Assembly (NCBI GenBank): GCA_021647715.1
Contig: JAKIUE010000009.1
Location: forward strand, 1-37,859
Direction of reading: 5' to 3'
Length of the DNA stretch: 37,859 nucleotides
From: Sulfurovum sp.
GTDB lineage: Bacteria > Campylobacterota > Campylobacteria > Campylobacterales > Sulfurovaceae
Each line of letters begins with the position of its first letter. Positions within the stretch are counted from its first letter, which is position 1. A model generated the notes under the pieces. It did no database searches. It was not told the origin of the DNA and was given only the letters and a program-made list of their open reading frames with translations. Made by a program: the position numbers and the translations under genes. Shown piece after piece: positions 7,806-18,148 of this stretch.

Positions 7806-9038
7806 CTATGTTTTATCTTTGTTTTTTTCTGCTATCCATTGAGACATGTATTTTGTACTCATCATGCTGTGGTGTTTTAGCATGGCTCCTGTGAAGTTAT
7901 GTAATCGGTGTGCTTCGAGATTTTCTTCTACTTCCTTTATCTTTTTTATGAACGACTCCCCTAAAAATTTCTCATCATAGTGAGCATGTAAAAGGGTAGT
8001 GCCATGCTTTTGTGCTTGATGCCATGCATCTTCATCACTATAGAGTTTGATAGCAGCTTGTACAAAGGTTTCTATTTCATCGGCTATGACACCAGCCCAA
8101 GGTTCATCTTTTTTATGCATGCCTTCACTGCCTAGAGATGTGGTGATGCTAGGTGTTTGGACTATCATTGCATCTAGGAGTTTCCCTTTTATGCCTGCAC
8201 CAAAACGTATGGGTGCTAGACAGATGCGTGTATCTTCCATGACAGTTAAAGCATCTTCTGCCCATCCTTTGATGTGGAATCCTGTTTTAGGGTTGTGAAG
8301 TGCAGTGGCTTTGGGAGGAGGGTAGGCACCATAGATATGTAGTTGGGCTTGTGGTAGTGCTTTACGAATATGTGGCCATATTTTCTGTAAGTATAAAACC
8401 ATATCCCAGTTAGGAGCATGTCTGAAGTTACCTATAGAGATGAAGTGTTGTCGTTGGTTAAACGTTTTTGTTTTTTTGGGAAATTCAGACAAGTTTAGCA
8501 TAAAGGGCAGATGATGAAGTAAAGAACTATTGATATGAAATGTTTTTTCAAGTAATTCCATCTCATAACTGGAGATGATAAGTGAAATGTCTGAGCGTAA
8601 AATACTGGCAATCTCACGTTTGGCTAGATCTGAATATAAATCTTTTTGGGTCATGGGACGGTTTGCTTTATGGGCTTGATGCCTAGCGTGACGTAGGCAC
8701 TGTAAGTCTTCTGTGTCTAGTATCTTTAGGGCTTCTGGACAGTTCTTTTCGACTCTCCAGCCAAACTGTTCTTCCATCATGAAGCGGTCAAAAAGTACGA
8801 TATCGGGTGCATAGTTTTTGATATAGGTATCAAAACTGTCACAGTTTAAAGTGATGCTTTGTGTACTTATGCCTTCGTTTTCTAAGTTTATGGCATGTTC
8901 AGATGTTTGTGCAGGTGTTGAAAATTCTACTTGCCAATTTTGCTTTTTAAAAAGTCTTAAAATGGACATCATATGCGAACCTGCAGCTGATGAATTGGGT
9001 TCTGGCCATACGTAGCCTATGATTAGGATTTTTTTCAT
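7806..9038 (-). CDS. Glycosyltransferase (GT4/group 1-like)
   Basis: GYVWPEPNSSAAGSHMMSIL; ISIGNFRHAPNWD; CLAPIRFGAGIKGKLLDAM...TTSLGSEG donor-site region. Confidence 0.85.
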   Translation of the reverse strand: MKKILIIGYVWPEPNSSAAGSHMMSILRLFKKQNWQVEFSTPAQTSEHAINLENEGISTQSITLNCDSFDTYIKNYAPDIVLFDRFMMEEQFGWRVEKNCPEALKILDTEDLQCLRHARHQAHKANRPMTQKDLYSDLAKREIASILRSDISLIISSYEMELLEKTFHINSSLLHHLPFMLNLSEFPKKTKTFNQRQHFISIGNFRHAPNWDMVLYLQKIWPHIRKALPQAQLHIYGAYPPPKATALHNPKTGFHIKGWAEDALTVMEDTRICLAPIRFGAGIKGKLLDAMIVQTPSITTSLGSEGMHKKDEPWAGVIADEIETFVQAAIKLYSDEDAWHQAQKHGTTLLHAHYDEKFLGESFIKKIKEVEENLEAHRLHNFTGAMLKHHSMMSTKYMSQWIAEKNKDKT

Positions 9039-9193
9039 TTATATACTGTAGAAAAAGTGTGATATTTCATATATTACTCGCTTGTAATTTTAATTTCATT
9101 AGAATATAAATTATAACCAAAATATTCAATTAAATTTTATCTAATCTTTGTTATATTGGAAGCATTTTTTACGAAAATAGCAAAAGGTTATGC

Positions 9194-12100
9194 ATGTCTG
9201 AAGAACCAAAAAATATTCCACAGTTTACCCACCTCCACCTACACACTGAGTACTCCATGCTTGATGGGGCAAACAAGATAAAAGTGCTAGCAACAAAAAT
9301 AAAAGAGCAGGGTATGACATCTGTGGCGATGACAGATCATGGGAACCTTTTTGGATGTATTGATTTTTATAATACGATGAAAAAAGAGGGTATCAAGCCC
9401 ATCATTGGCATGGAAGCATATGTACATAACCAAGATGAACTTGATGATAAGTCAGTACGTCAGCGTTTTCACCTTTGTCTGTATGCGAAAAATGATGTAG
9501 GTTACAAAAACTTGATGTATCTAAGTTCACAAGCGTATATAAAAGGGTTTTACTACTATCCACGAATCAACTGGGAGTTGCTTAAAAATAACTGTGAAGG
9601 GCTTATTTGTTCAAGTGCATGTTTGCAAGGTGAGATTAACTGGCAGTTGAACCTTAGTGAACGAAATATTAAGTTTGGTGCGAAGGGTTATGAAGAAGCT
9701 AAAAAAGTTGCCTTACGCTACAAAGAAGTCTTTGGTGATGACTTCTATTTAGAGCTTATGCGTCATGGTATAGGTGATCAACACCGTATAGACAAACAAA
9801 TCATACAAATTTCACAAGAAACTGGCATTAAGATAGTGGCTACGAATGATACGCACTATACCGAACAAAAAGATGCTGATGCACATGAGGCGTTTATGTG
9901 TATCGCGATGAACAAACTCTATGATGACCCAAACCGTATGCGTCACTCTGTACATGAGTTTTACGTGAAATCACCAGAGCAGATGGCAGCACTTTTTGCA
10001 GACATCCCTGAGGCACTAGAAGCTACCCAAGAGATAGCTGATAAATGTAATTTAGAGATAAAACTAGGAGATCCAACGCCACCTAACTTTAAATTTGCCA
10101 GAGAGAGAGCTAAAGAATCTGGTATTGAGCTTCCTCATCCTGATGTAGAGTACTCTTTAGAAAACGATATTGTGTTATTTGTAGAAGAGTCTAAACGGGG
10201 GCTAGAAAAACGTCTCAAGATTGTACCTGAGGAAAAGCACCAAGAGTATAGAGATAGACTGCAAGTAGAGATGGATATTATTAACTCTATGAAGTTCCCT
10301 GGGTATATGCTCATCGTTTGGGACTTTGTAGATGCTGCAAAGCAGATGGGGATTCCTGTAGGGCCTGGGCGTGGGTCGGCTGCTGGTTCATTGGTAGCAT
10401 ATTCACTAGGTATCACAGATATAGACCCTATGCCTTATGGATTACTCTTTGAGAGATTTCTAAATCCTGAACGTATATCTATGCCAGATATCGATATGGA
10501 TTTTTGTCAAGCACGTCGTCAAGAGATACTCGACTACGTAGTAGACAAATATGGACGTGTGAATGTGGCGCAGATTATTACCTTTGGTAAGCTTCTTGCT
10601 AAAGGAGTCATTCGTGATGTAGCACGTGTCCTTGATATGCCTTACTCCAAGGCTGACGCAATGGCGAAACTTATACCTGATGAACTTGGTATTGACCTTA
10701 AGGGTTCGTATGAAAAAGAACCAAAGATTAAAGAACTTTTAGAGTCTGATCCTCAAGCTAAACGTACATGGGAGTATGCATTGGCACTTGAGGGTTTGAA
10801 TCGTAATGCGGGGACACATGCTGCAGGTGTGGTAATAAGCAACGAGCCTTTATGGGAAAAAACACCACTGTTTAAACCTACAGGGCTTGATACACTTGCA
10901 ACACAGTATTCAGGTAAATATGTGGAAGATGTGGATCTTATAAAGTTTGACTTTCTTGGACTTAAAACACTGACAGTTATCGAAGAAGCATTACAATTGG
11001 TTGAGCGTAGATACGGTAAACGTATCAACTTCGTAGAAGAGAATATTGAAGATAAAGAAGTCTACGAGTACATAGGTACAGGTGAGACGCTGGGAATATT
11101 CCAGATAGAATCTGCAGGCATGCAAGACTTGGCTAAAAAACTTAAGCCAAATGGCTTTGAGGATGTGATTGCGATGATTGCTCTCTATCGTCCTGGACCT
11201 ATGGAGTCAGGGATGCTAGATGATTTCGTAGAGCGTAAACATGGACGTCAAAAAATCACTTATGACTTCCCAGAACTTGAACCTATACTTAAACCTACCT
11301 ATGGAGTGATTGTCTATCAAGAACAGGTTATGCAAATAGTGCAGACTATCGGTGGATTTAGTCTGGGTGATGCAGACTTGGTACGTAGGGCTATGGGTAA
11401 AAAGATTAAAGAGGAGATGGACAAACTCCAAGGTGAGTTTGTTGATGGTGCAGAGAAAAAAGGTTTTGACAGACAAAAGGCTTTTGATTTGTTTGATCTT
11501 ATTGTAAAGTTTGCTGGGTATGGATTTAACAAATCACACTCTGCTGCATATGCGATGATTACCTTTTATACTTCATACCTCAAATACTACTACCCTACAG
11601 AGTTTATGGCAGCTATCTTGACGTTAGAAAAAAATAATACAGATAAAGTGGTACGTTATGTAGATGAGGTAAAACGTATGGGTATGAAACTCTTGCCACC
11701 AGATATCAATAAATCAGGACTTGTCTTTGAAGCACGTAACATTGATGGTGAAGAGGTCGTTATGTTTGGTATGGGTGCACTCAAAGGGGCAGGGGATATT
11801 GCGATTAATAGTATGCTTGAGGCCAGAGGTGAGGGTGAATTTAAAGATATATCTGATTTTGTCTCTAGGATAGACTCGAGTAAAGTCAATAAAAGAGTCA
11901 TTGAAACTTTGGCTAAGGCAGGGGCATTTGATAGTTTTGGATACAGCCGTAAAGCGGTGCTTTCACAGATAGATGACATTATAGATATGGCTAAAAAAGC
12001 AGGGGATGCAAAGAAGCAAGCAGTCAACTCTTTGTGGGGTGATGATGAAGAGATGACTACTGTAACGCTAGAACTCAGCGATATGAAAGAGTTTGAAGAT

Positions 12101-12760
12101 ATGGAAATTTTAGAGATGGAAAAAGAGTCTCTAGGTTTTTATGTATCAGGACACCCACTAGATAAATACCGTGAACAGCTCGATGGTATTAACTATACAC
12201 TAAGCTCTGAGATAGACGATTTAGCGGATGGCTCTCAGGCGATGTTTATAGGAAAGATAGAAAACATTACAGAAAAGATATCTAAAAAGGGTAATAAGTT
12301 TGGTATAGCCAATATCATGGACTTACATGGGAACATTGAGCTTATGCTTTTTGAGAACCGTCTTAAAGAGCTGGATGAAGACTTTGACCTTACTAAACCC
12401 ATAGCCTTTAAAGTCAAGATTACCAAAGATGGTGATTTTACGCGTATGAACATTATGAAAATATCTAATATTAAAGATGCTAAAAAAACCAAAGTAAAAG
12501 TAGAAAAAGAGGTCAAACATATACCTGAACCAGAACAACCGCCACTTATACTAGCATTGAATCTTATGCCCGATTCTAAGACTGTGGAGGAGTTGATGTG
12601 TCTAGTAGAACGTCACCCAGGTAAACGTCCACTTGAACTGCATATTAAGTCTAAACTAGCAGATGTGATTATAGAGAGTAAATTTAAGGTGAGTGAACTT
12701 ATACTTGAAGAGGCAAAAGAGTTGGGTGTTTTTTTAGAAGAGCGTTTAGTTGTTAGCTAA
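9194..12760 (+). CDS. dnaE: DNA polymerase III subunit alpha
   Basis: PHP domain FTHLHLHTEYSMLDGANKI; VGPGRGSAAGSLVAYSLGITDIDP; PDIDMDFCQARR; 1188 aa. Confidence 0.97.
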   Translation: MSEEPKNIPQFTHLHLHTEYSMLDGANKIKVLATKIKEQGMTSVAMTDHGNLFGCIDFYNTMKKEGIKPIIGMEAYVHNQDELDDKSVRQRFHLCLYAKNDVGYKNLMYLSSQAYIKGFYYYPRINWELLKNNCEGLICSSACLQGEINWQLNLSERNIKFGAKGYEEAKKVALRYKEVFGDDFYLELMRHGIGDQHRIDKQIIQISQETGIKIVATNDTHYTEQKDADAHEAFMCIAMNKLYDDPNRMRHSVHEFYVKSPEQMAALFADIPEALEATQEIADKCNLEIKLGDPTPPNFKFARERAKESGIELPHPDVEYSLENDIVLFVEESKRGLEKRLKIVPEEKHQEYRDRLQVEMDIINSMKFPGYMLIVWDFVDAAKQMGIPVGPGRGSAAGSLVAYSLGITDIDPMPYGLLFERFLNPERISMPDIDMDFCQARRQEILDYVVDKYGRVNVAQIITFGKLLAKGVIRDVARVLDMPYSKADAMAKLIPDELGIDLKGSYEKEPKIKELLESDPQAKRTWEYALALEGLNRNAGTHAAGVVISNEPLWEKTPLFKPTGLDTLATQYSGKYVEDVDLIKFDFLGLKTLTVIEEALQLVERRYGKRINFVEENIEDKEVYEYIGTGETLGIFQIESAGMQDLAKKLKPNGFEDVIAMIALYRPGPMESGMLDDFVERKHGRQKITYDFPELEPILKPTYGVIVYQEQVMQIVQTIGGFSLGDADLVRRAMGKKIKEEMDKLQGEFVDGAEKKGFDRQKAFDLFDLIVKFAGYGFNKSHSAAYAMITFYTSYLKYYYPTEFMAAILTLEKNNTDKVVRYVDEVKRMGMKLLPPDINKSGLVFEARNIDGEEVVMFGMGALKGAGDIAINSMLEARGEGEFKDISDFVSRIDSSKVNKRVIETLAKAGAFDSFGYSRKAVLSQIDDIIDMAKKAGDAKKQAVNSLWGDDEEMTTVTLELSDMKEFEDMEILEMEKESLGFYVSGHPLDKYREQLDGINYTLSSEIDDLADGSQAMFIGKIENITEKISKKGNKFGIANIMDLHGNIELMLFENRLKELDEDFDLTKPIAFKVKITKDGDFTRMNIMKISNIKDAKKTKVKVEKEVKHIPEPEQPPLILALNLMPDSKTVEELMCLVERHPGKRPLELHIKSKLADVIIESKFKVSELILEEAKELGVFLEERLVVS

Positions 12761-12796
12761 AATTCATCAATTAAACTCAATTTTATATAGAAATCT

Positions 12797-12802
12797 TATA
12801 AT
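12797..12802 (+). promoter_or_regulatory. -10-like TATAAT upstream of the short DUF302 gene
   Basis: TATAAT about 28 nt upstream of the ATG at 12830. Confidence 0.4.
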
Positions 12803-12829
12803 GCTAACTTATTAAATCAAGGAGATACA

Positions 12830-13426
12830 ATGAAATTAATTAAAGGTTTACTCACACTTATTGGGTTTATAGTCATAGTAGCAGGGATAATAGGGGCTGT
12901 AATGTTTGGCTCTAAAATAGCAAAACTTGATTCTCAGGCATTACCAGAATACATGAAAATGTTTGATAAAGTTTTAACTACTGGTGATCCAGCAAAAGGT
13001 ATGGTACATAGAGTAAAAATGGTGATACCAGAAGGCATGACAAAAGAAGAAGCTTTTGAAAATGCTATAGAGATTATGGATGAAGTAGGCGAAGAGTATG
13101 GGCTTGCAATGGTTGACTCTAAAACAATGCCAAGAGGTGGTAAGACATTTAGTGACGGTGGATTATTGACGCATATTCGTTCTTACTGTTCTCCACATAT
13201 TGCAGATAAATTCTTATCACACTCAGGTGAATTTATAGGATTTATGCCTTGTAGAATTGGTATCATAGAAGAGCCAAATGGTGATATTTATGTATATACA
13301 ATGGGCTTAGAACTTATGATAAATGGTGGGTATCCTTTACCTGATGAGCTTCTTACTCTTGCAAATGAAGTGAAAAAGGGAATGTACGCAATGATGAATA
13401 AAGGTGCAGCACTCGAAGACGAATAA
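12830..13426 (+). CDS. DUF302 domain membrane-anchored protein
   Basis: N-terminal TM; IRSYCSPHIADKFLSHSGEFIGFMPCRIGIIEEPNGDIYVYTM. Confidence 0.75.
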   Translation: MKLIKGLLTLIGFIVIVAGIIGAVMFGSKIAKLDSQALPEYMKMFDKVLTTGDPAKGMVHRVKMVIPEGMTKEEAFENAIEIMDEVGEEYGLAMVDSKTMPRGGKTFSDGGLLTHIRSYCSPHIADKFLSHSGEFIGFMPCRIGIIEEPNGDIYVYTMGLELMINGGYPLPDELLTLANEVKKGMYAMMNKGAALEDE

Positions 13427-13436
13427 TTTATACATT

Positions 13437-13467
13437 AAGTCTTTTCTTTAATAAAGAGAAGACTTTT
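13437..13467 (+). terminator. Rho-independent terminator
   Basis: AAGTCTTTTCTTT-AAT-AAAGAGAAGACTT followed by TT, 10 nt after the stop codon. Confidence 0.7.
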
Positions 13468-13636
13468 CCTCTCAATAATCATTACACTTTACTCTTACAA
13501 TCATTTAATGCTTCATCTTCATATACAAAATTTACACACTTCTATCAAATAATAAATATTATTGATGCTTATTCTATATGTTCTTAATTAGAATAGGATA
13601 AGATAATTAATCTAGTAATCAAAATAGGGGAATAAA

Positions 13637-15592
13637 ATGAGATATTATAAAATAATTTATTTAGTATTGATAAGTATGGTGTTTGTTCAAGCTAAAGAGG
13701 TAAACTCAAATATGGCTGATGTATTACTTACAACAGAGTTACAAGGTTCTGGTGGTAATAAAGAAAAAGCGATAGATGCATTGGTAAAAAAACTTGATAC
13801 TATAGGGTATTCAACAGTCTCAGCAAATAAAAATATACAAGTACATTATTATAATAAATTTCAAGAAAAGAATGTAGAGATGCTCTCTTTCTTTTCTATG
13901 GTGAATAAAGATAAAATAAGACCTCTTCTCCTTGCTAATCCTAACTTTGGTGCGTATGCACCTTTTAATTTTTTAGTTTACAAAACGTTAGATAGACAAA
14001 ATGATGACAATACTTGGTATGGACATCTTGATGCTACAACGATGCTTGACATCATGGGTATAGCAGATGAAAATAATAGAAAGTCATTTAAGTCAATGGT
14101 GCAGTCGTTAGATAGTATGGTAAATAAAGAGATGACTCCAGCATTAAGTAAAAGATTTGAGCATACAAAACCACTACCTACAAATGGTTTGACTAAGTTA
14201 GTGATGAAGTTTGAAAAAACAGATGATTTAGAAACCTTTGTTGAAGATTTTATAGCAGATCATGATGGACGTTTTGCGCAACATGAGTTTATCATTGCAG
14301 GTTTTATAGACTTTAAATTTGAGTATGATGATATGGATTTAGATTTTGACAAGTATGATGCATACTGGGTTTCTCAACTATGCCATTTTAAATTTTCAAA
14401 TGCAATCTTTAATAGAGGCATCCCTGAAGCAGGGGTCTTTGCCCCATGTTCGGTTTATTTTTATATTCCTAAAGGGACAAATGAATTACATGTGGGTTAT
14501 GCAAGTGTAGACAACTGGGTAAATGCGCTTAATTTTAGAGATCAAAGACGTATAGACTACATGAAGGCTATAGATTCGGAAGTGGTATCTATATTTGAAG
14601 AGATGGGTTTTGTACGAGAAAGTCAAAATACTTCTTCGAAAAAAGATATGCACACAGAAGTAGATACACTCAAAGAAGAACTAGCAAAAGTAAAAGCAGA
14701 ATTGGCATTATTAACAAAAGGAAAAGAGACTAAGAAGGTATCTATACCCAAAGAAAAGACTATAAAAAAAGAAAGAACTATAGAAAAAGAAAAGCAAGTC
14801 TCCACTGCTAAAATTCATAAAAAAACATTTAAAACTGCAAAATATGTTATAGGGACAACAGCACCTAAAGCTATGTCAGCTTACTATGCGGCAGAAGCAC
14901 AAGATGTAGAGAATGTGAAGAAAAAACTTGAAAGCAATGGGTTCAAAATACTTTCAGTCATCGAGCCACTTGAAGGACATACTGTCTTAAGTGTTACGAA
15001 TAAGGAACTACAAGAGACTAATACATTCATGGCTGTACTTAATATGCATATTGATTTAAAAAATGAAATACGTGTACAAAACCCATCTTACCTAGGGGCA
15101 GCGTATCTTCAGAAAAATTATAAATATGGTCAGTTTAATCAAACACTTAAATCATTACAGAGTGTTTTAGGTAATTTGTACGAAGTAAAAGATGCATATG
15201 ATACTGAATCATTAGGAAATTTCCAATTTATGATGGGTATGCCTTATTTTGATGATACAATGGAAATAATAGAAGGAAAAAACCTTGAAACAAAAGTGAT
15301 GGGTGACAAATCAAAAAAATATGTTGCATATACACTAAAATTACCTAATGGTTCTATGCTAGTAGGACATAAACTTAAAAAAAGAACCAATGCTTTTCTT
15401 ACAAAAATTTCTGCGGAAAGGAATACAAACTTATTACCTTACCAATCACTTATCTATCAAGATAAAGTGGTTATCTTAGATCCTAAATATTATTTAGCAC
15501 TTGCATTGCCTCTTTTAGAAATGACCGATTTTATGAAAATTGCATCAGCACCTGGAGATATAGAAAAAGATATAAAAAGAGCATATAAATAA
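13637..15592 (+). CDS. Large multi-module DUF302-like secreted protein with charged linker
   Basis: N-module LLLANPNFGAYAPFNFLVYK and YWVSQLCHFKFSNAIF...GVFAPCSVYFYIPKGTNELHVGY; Lys/Glu-rich linker; C-module GFKILSVIEPLEGHTVLSVTN...VQNPSYLGAAYLQ. Confidence 0.75.
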   Translation: MRYYKIIYLVLISMVFVQAKEVNSNMADVLLTTELQGSGGNKEKAIDALVKKLDTIGYSTVSANKNIQVHYYNKFQEKNVEMLSFFSMVNKDKIRPLLLANPNFGAYAPFNFLVYKTLDRQNDDNTWYGHLDATTMLDIMGIADENNRKSFKSMVQSLDSMVNKEMTPALSKRFEHTKPLPTNGLTKLVMKFEKTDDLETFVEDFIADHDGRFAQHEFIIAGFIDFKFEYDDMDLDFDKYDAYWVSQLCHFKFSNAIFNRGIPEAGVFAPCSVYFYIPKGTNELHVGYASVDNWVNALNFRDQRRIDYMKAIDSEVVSIFEEMGFVRESQNTSSKKDMHTEVDTLKEELAKVKAELALLTKGKETKKVSIPKEKTIKKERTIEKEKQVSTAKIHKKTFKTAKYVIGTTAPKAMSAYYAAEAQDVENVKKKLESNGFKILSVIEPLEGHTVLSVTNKELQETNTFMAVLNMHIDLKNEIRVQNPSYLGAAYLQKNYKYGQFNQTLKSLQSVLGNLYEVKDAYDTESLGNFQFMMGMPYFDDTMEIIEGKNLETKVMGDKSKKYVAYTLKLPNGSMLVGHKLKKRTNAFLTKISAERNTNLLPYQSLIYQDKVVILDPKYYLALALPLLEMTDFMKIASAPGDIEKDIKRAYK

Positions 15593-15673
15593 GAATTTAT
15601 AGCACATGATTATCTATAATGCTTAAAGTATTTACAACATAAATAGATCTATGTAATGCTTCATGTGTAAGAT

Positions 15674-15710
15674 AGAAACATCTAGAGAATATATACTTTA
15701 TTATGTTTCT
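15674..15710 (+). terminator. Terminator-like hairpin AGAAACAT-N21-ATGTTTCT then CTTTT
   Basis: 8-bp perfect arms with a T-rich tail between the DUF302 gene and icd; the long loop lowers confidence. Confidence 0.35.
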
Positions 15711-15785
15711 CTTTTCAAGATTTTAAAACAAAACAAGTGTTACTATCTGCGTACAAGAAAATAAAAAAATTTCAAGGAATATTTA

Positions 15786-17969
15786 ATGTCAAAACTACCA
15801 AAGATCATATGGTCAAAAATCGATGAAGCGCCAGCATTAGCTACATACTCACTGTTACCAATCGTAAATGCATTTACACAAGCAGCAGGCGTTGAAGTTG
15901 TTGAAAGAGATATTTCTCTTGCAGGTAGAGTTCTAGCGAGCCAAGGTCTTGCAACAGATGAGCTTTCTAAACTAGGAGAGGTTGTTTTAGAAGCAGATGG
16001 AAATATCATCAAACTTCCAAACATTTCAGCTTCAGTGGGACAACTTATAGATTGTATTACAGAACTTCAAGGTCAAGGTTACGACATTCCTAACTACCCT
16101 GAAAACCCAGAAAATGCAGATGAAGAGGCTACACAAGCTAAATATGCAGGTTGTCTAGGATCTGCTGTTAACCCAGTGCTTCGTGAAGGTAACTCAGATA
16201 GACGTGCAGCAAAAGCTGTTAAGCGTTTTGCACAGAAAAACCCACATAGACTAAAAGCATTCCCAGAGAATCCAAAGTCTTATGTAGCACACATGGAAGG
16301 CAAGGGAGATTTTTATGCAAATGAAAAGTCTGTTGTTTGTGACAAAAACCAAAAAGTGACTATTGCACTTAATGGTAATACATTAACAACGATTGATGCT
16401 GTTGCCTCTGAGATTTTAGATGGTACATTTATGTCAATCGCTGCGTTGAATACTTTTTATGCAAAAACTATCGCTGATGCAAAAACAAATGATGTTTTAT
16501 GGTCACTACACCTTAAAGCAACCATGATGAAAATCTCTGACCCTATTATGTTTGGTTATGGTTTTACTGCATTCTTTAAAGATGTATTTGCTAAACATCA
16601 AGATACGCTTGACTCACTCAATGTGAATCCTAATATGGGTATGTCAGACTTAGAGAAAAAAATAGAAGGTCACGCAAAAGAAGCTGAAATTAAAGCAGAC
16701 TTTTTAGCAGCGTTAGAGTCTGACTCTCCTGCATTGGCAATGGTTGATTCTGATAAAGGTACAACAAACTTCAACGCATCAAATGATGTAATCATCGATG
16801 CTTCTATGCCAGTTGTTGTTCGTGAAGGTGGTAAACAATGGGACAGAAATGGTGATGCTTTAGAGTGTGTAGCTGTTATCCCTGACAGTACTTACGGTAT
16901 GTTCCATGCTGAAATGGTAGCTGATTGTGTTGCTAACGGTCAGTATGATGTTACAACTATGGGAACAATGCAAAACATTGGTCTTATGGCACAAAAAGCA
17001 GAAGAGTATGGTTCTCACCCAACTACCTTTGAGCTAGAAGAAGCTGGTACTGTTACAGTAACTTCTGAAGATGGTACAGTGCTTATGAGTCATGAGTGTG
17101 AAGCTGGTGATATCTGGAGAATGAGTAGAACAAAAGACATTCCAATCAAAGACTGGGTAAGACTAACAGTGGAAAGAACAAGAATCGAAGGAATTCCTGC
17201 AGTATTCTGGTTGGATGAAAACAGAGCACATGATGCTGAGGTGAAGAAAAAAGTAGATGTGTACCTAAAAGACCATGATACATCTGGGCTTGATATTCAA
17301 TTTATGAATGTAACTAATGCTACTAGATTTACCAATGCAAGAATTAGAAAAGGTGAAAATACAATCGCTGTAACTGGTAACGTACTTCGTGACCACCTTA
17401 CAGACATGTATCCAATCTTAGAGCTTGGAACATCTGCTAAAATGCTTTCAATTGTTCCTTTACTTGCTGGTGGAGGTCTTTATGAGACTGGTGCTGGTGG
17501 TTCTGCTCCTAAGCACGTTGACCAATTTTTAGCTGAGGGTCACTTAAGATGGGATTCACTAGGTGAAATTCTTGCACTTGCTGAGTCGTTGAGATTTATC
17601 GGTAACAAACATGATGATGCTGACCTTAAAGCACTTACCGAAGCTTTAGATGCTGCTAACAATGCTTACCTTGATAACTCAAAAGAGCCGGGTAGAAAAG
17701 TAGGACAGCCAGACAACAAAGCGTCTCACTTTTTCGTAGCTCAGTACTGGGCAGAGGCTCTTTCTAAGGGTTCTAGCCCTAAGCTAGCAGAGAAATTTGT
17801 TCCAGTTGCAAAAGCACTGAAAGACAATGAAGACAAAATCATTGAAGAGTTGCTTGCAGTTGAAGGTAAAGCACAAGATATCGGTGGGTACTTCCATCCA
17901 AATGATGAGTTAGCTTCTAAGGCAATGAGACCTTCTGCTACTTTAAATGCTATTATTGATGCTATTTAA
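15786..17969 (+). CDS. icd: NADP-dependent isocitrate dehydrogenase, monomeric type
   Basis: 727 aa; KIIWSKIDEAPALATYSLLPIV; NPVLREGNSDRRA; monomeric IDH signatures throughout. Confidence 0.96.
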   Translation: MSKLPKIIWSKIDEAPALATYSLLPIVNAFTQAAGVEVVERDISLAGRVLASQGLATDELSKLGEVVLEADGNIIKLPNISASVGQLIDCITELQGQGYDIPNYPENPENADEEATQAKYAGCLGSAVNPVLREGNSDRRAAKAVKRFAQKNPHRLKAFPENPKSYVAHMEGKGDFYANEKSVVCDKNQKVTIALNGNTLTTIDAVASEILDGTFMSIAALNTFYAKTIADAKTNDVLWSLHLKATMMKISDPIMFGYGFTAFFKDVFAKHQDTLDSLNVNPNMGMSDLEKKIEGHAKEAEIKADFLAALESDSPALAMVDSDKGTTNFNASNDVIIDASMPVVVREGGKQWDRNGDALECVAVIPDSTYGMFHAEMVADCVANGQYDVTTMGTMQNIGLMAQKAEEYGSHPTTFELEEAGTVTVTSEDGTVLMSHECEAGDIWRMSRTKDIPIKDWVRLTVERTRIEGIPAVFWLDENRAHDAEVKKKVDVYLKDHDTSGLDIQFMNVTNATRFTNARIRKGENTIAVTGNVLRDHLTDMYPILELGTSAKMLSIVPLLAGGGLYETGAGGSAPKHVDQFLAEGHLRWDSLGEILALAESLRFIGNKHDDADLKALTEALDAANNAYLDNSKEPGRKVGQPDNKASHFFVAQYWAEALSKGSSPKLAEKFVPVAKALKDNEDKIIEELLAVEGKAQDIGGYFHPNDELASKAMRPSATLNAIIDAI

Positions 17970-17984
17970 ATAGTGGTAACCTCC

Positions 17985-18006
17985 GTAAGGGAAATTTCCC
18001 CCTTAC
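17985..18006 (+). terminator. Hairpin GTAAGGG-N8-CCCTTAC after icd
   Basis: 7-bp inverted repeat 16 nt after the stop; no U tract. Confidence 0.4.
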
Positions 18007-18063
18007 ACACTTCTTTGTATCAAGGGTAAATAAGATACACTAGAGATATTCATCTCACATAAC

Positions 18064-18148
18064 ATAGGGTTGATGATAACCTCTTTTATTGCAAAGCATA
18101 ATTGATAATAGATGATTATGATTTATGTTTTGCTTGAGGTTTCCCTAT
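18064..18148 (+). promoter_or_regulatory. Predicted structured leader upstream of mdh
   Basis: Three nested pairings: ATAGGG(18064-18069)/CCCTAT(18143-18148); AACCTC(18078-18083)/GAGGTT(18136-18141); GCAAAGCATAA(18091-18101)/TTATGTTTTGC(18123-18133, one G-U). Confidence 0.5.

Noticed and set aside
11656-12027. Minus-strand ORFs inside dnaE (e.g. 11656..12027, 12235..12516)
   Set aside because: Antisense to a clearly conserved dnaE frame, no RBS or recognisable domains.
13545-13570. ATCAAATAATAAATATTATTGAT near-palindrome upstream of the large DUF302 gene
   Set aside because: Imperfect with a bulge and entirely AT-rich; not distinguishable from background composition.
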